This document shows positions 62,591 to 64,000 of a stretch of DNA of 64,000 bases, in pieces. The notes under the pieces are model-generated. The model saw nothing but the letters and a program-made list of their open reading frames with translations, was not told the DNA's origin and ran no database searches. How positions within the stretch are numbered: position 1 is the stretch's first letter; each line of letters opens with the position of its first letter. The DNA is from Roseiarcus sp963764955 (lineage in GTDB: Bacteria > Pseudomonadota > Alphaproteobacteria > Rhizobiales > Beijerinckiaceae). A program made the position numbers and the translations under genes. The DNA lies in NCBI GenBank assembly GCA_963764955.1, contig CAVXVE010000030.1, positions 1-64,000 of the forward strand. Reading direction: 5' to 3'.

Positions 62591-63577
62591 CTATTTGCCC
62601 ATCAGAGACTTGGCGTTTTCCGGCGTGATCGCGAGCGTCGGCACGGTCACCGTGGTCGCCACCTTGTCGGCGCAGTCGAGCAGGATCTCCTTCGCCATGT
62701 CGATCGCCTGTGGCGCGCCGGTCGGATAGGTGAAAGTCGCCGCCCATTCACCCTCGGCGACGGCGCGGATGCCGCCTGACGGCCCGGGAAGGCCGTCGGT
62801 GCCGATGATGGCGATGTCGCCGTCCTTCTTGCCCGCGCCCTTGGCCGCGAGCCGCGCGCCCGCCGCCATCATGTCGTTCGAGGCGTAGATCGCCTTGATG
62901 TCGGGATGGGCCTGGAGCATGGCGGCGAAGGCGGTCTGGGCTTTGTCGGGCAGCCAGTCGGCCGCCTGCTCCGCCACGACCTTGATCTTCGAATTGGCCT
63001 TGACGCCTGCCTTGAAGCCGTCGAGGCGTTCGACCGCAGGGGTCGAGCTCGGCAGGCCTTCCAGCACCGCCACGTCGCCTCCCTGCGGCAGAAGCTTGTC
63101 GGCCATGTACTTGCCCGCTTCTTCCGCGATCTTGAAATTGTCGCCGCCGATGAAGGCCGTGTAGTCCTTGCCGGGATCACCGACCGTCTTGCGGTCGAGC
63201 TCGATCACCGGAATGCCGGCCTTCATCGCGCGGGCGACGGCGGGCGTCAGCGGCGCGGCCTCGAAGGGCGAGATCAGGATGAGATCGACCTTCTGGGTGA
63301 TGAAATTGTCCATCTGCGAGGTCTGCGTGTTCACGTTGCCGGCGCCATCGGCGATCTGCAGCGTGAATTGCGGAACCTTCGCGGCCGCCGCGGTCAGTTC
63401 GTCATTGACATGCGCGCGATAGGGTTCGGCGTTGTTGGCCTGCGAGAAGCCGATCACGTATTTGTCGTCCTTGCCGCAGGCCTTGGCGATATGCGCCGAA
63501 GCCGACCCCGCGATAAGGGCCGCGGCGGCCGTTCCCAGCGCCAGCGCGCAAATCGGTCTCATTCTCACTCCATGCAT
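62591..63577 (-). CDS. Sugar ABC transporter substrate-binding protein (RbsB-like)
   Basis: 328 residues from ATG 63577 (GGGAGAG upstream). Signal peptide RPICALALGTAAAALIAGSA. The fold shows YVIGFSQANNAEPYRAHVND, LILISPFEAAPLTPAVARAM, PVIELDRKTV and AIIGTDGLPGPSGGIRAVAE. The ligand is a monosaccharide of the ribose/xylose/inositol type. It follows the permease gene at 63619 in the leftward operon. Confidence 0.86.
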   Translation of the reverse strand: MHGVRMRPICALALGTAAAALIAGSASAHIAKACGKDDKYVIGFSQANNAEPYRAHVNDELTAAAAKVPQFTLQIADGAGNVNTQTSQMDNFITQKVDLILISPFEAAPLTPAVARAMKAGIPVIELDRKTVGDPGKDYTAFIGGDNFKIAEEAGKYMADKLLPQGGDVAVLEGLPSSTPAVERLDGFKAGVKANSKIKVVAEQAADWLPDKAQTAFAAMLQAHPDIKAIYASNDMMAAGARLAAKGAGKKDGDIAIIGTDGLPGPSGGIRAVAEGEWAATFTYPTGAPQAIDMAKEILLDCADKVATTVTVPTLAITPENAKSLMGK

Positions 63578-63618
63578 CTTTCTCTCCCTTGGGCGGTCCT
63601 GAAGTTTGGCGTCGCGCT

Positions 63619-64000
63619 TTACCGACCCAGTCCCTCGCGGCGACGGACGAGAGACTGAAGAACCGCGGCGAGCACGATGATCGCGCCGGTCGCGAGCAAT
63701 TGCAGAGCAGCATTGATGTTGTTGAGTTGGAGCACGTTGGCGAGCGCGCCCAGCATGACCGCGCCCGCGACGGTCCCGACCATCGAGCCCGCGCCGCCGA
63801 ACAGGCTCGTGCCGCCAATGACGACCGCGGCGATCGCGGTGAGTTCATAGCCCGTCCCGTCGTTGGCGCTGCCGAAATTGAACTGCCCCGCATGCACGAT
63901 GCCCGCGATCGCCGAGACGAGGCCAGTGATCGCATAGACCGAAATCTTGACCGCCGTCACCGGCACGCCTGAAAGGCGCGCCGCCCGCTCGTTGCCGCCG
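63619..64000 (-). CDS. Sugar ABC transporter permease (RbsC-like), 5' end outside window
   Basis: Open frame entering from the right edge: NERAARLSGVPVTAVKISVY is the loop that meets the ATPase, then spans with TAIAAVVIGGTSLFGGAGSM, VGTVAGAVMLGALANVLQLN and a basic C-terminus (SLVRRREGLGR). About 127 residues are visible, the last third of the protein. Confidence 0.86.
   Translation of the reverse strand, partial: GGNERAARLSGVPVTAVKISVYAITGLVSAIAGIVHAGQFNFGSANDGTGYELTAIAAVVIGGTSLFGGAGSMVGTVAGAVMLGALANVLQLNNINAALQLLATGAIIVLAAVLQSLVRRREGLGR

Overview
The window looks like a GC-rich alphaproteobacterial chromosome, most likely Hyphomicrobiales (Rhizobiales; a Beijerinckiaceae/Methylocystaceae-type genome is a guess). 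Supporting signs are the NDUFS4-type complex I accessory gene, the gene order rlpA ... tmk-holB-metG-tatD-MBL, a Ku/LigD end-joining cluster, DUF3309 and ElaB-like stress genes, and rhizobial-style small hypotheticals.

Layout. 1-2.8 kb: a cyclase-AAA-TPR signalling protein that runs off the left edge. 2.9-7.0 kb: an accessory segment with a broken SRAP gene, small hypotheticals, a 33-34 bp-period repeat array, and a tight run of tiny genes (RHH-like, CxxC, small secreted, excisionase-like). It ends in a frameshifted tyrosine integrase beside a 3' fragment of tRNA-Pro(GGG), which is probably an attachment site. 7.0-13.5 kb: an MscS channel, a nucleoside-phosphorylase-like protein, an M20 peptidase and a decayed Doc toxin with its antitoxin. 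13.6-19.3 kb: the conserved leftward operon tmk-holB-metG-tatD-PhnP-like hydrolase, with a GFA-family gene opposite it. 19.3-25.9 kb: an inserted block between tmk and rlpA. It carries a secreted tannase-family esterase and a secreted BNR-repeat protein, and contains a second copy of the tmk 5' end (385 bp direct duplication) and a second dispersed repeat. 25.9-30.1 kb: rlpA, yjbQ, DUF3309, ElaB-like and an AI-2E exporter. 30.3-36.4 kb: ku, ligD, a second ku, and another AI-2E exporter. 36.4-47.4 kb: metallophosphoesterase, histidine-rich secreted protein, MBL hydrolase, GntP permease with patatin, an orphan PhoB-type regulator and a DUF763 protein.

47.9-55.7 kb is a coherent sugar-catabolic locus. 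It has an SDR sugar dehydrogenase, an AraFGH-like ABC importer, an enolase-superfamily sugar-acid dehydratase and a GntR/FadR regulator, with an aldose 1-epimerase convergent to them. Together they suggest import and non-phosphorylative oxidation of galactose, arabinose or a related sugar. 55.7-58.1 kb holds tRNA-Arg(TCT), an NDUFS4-like gene, tRNA-Pro(TGG) and aspS. 58.4-64 kb holds a Hint-domain protein, a crotonase, RidA, a UPF0126/TRIC membrane protein and the end of a second sugar ABC transporter cut by the right edge.

An unusual property of the window is that at least eleven otherwise well-conserved genes are broken by single-base indels, mostly one extra base, including the normally essential holB. 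This looks more like consensus error in the assembly than gene decay, so most 'pseudogene' entries below describe the sequence as given and the intact protein is probably made. Positions of frameshifts are approximate.
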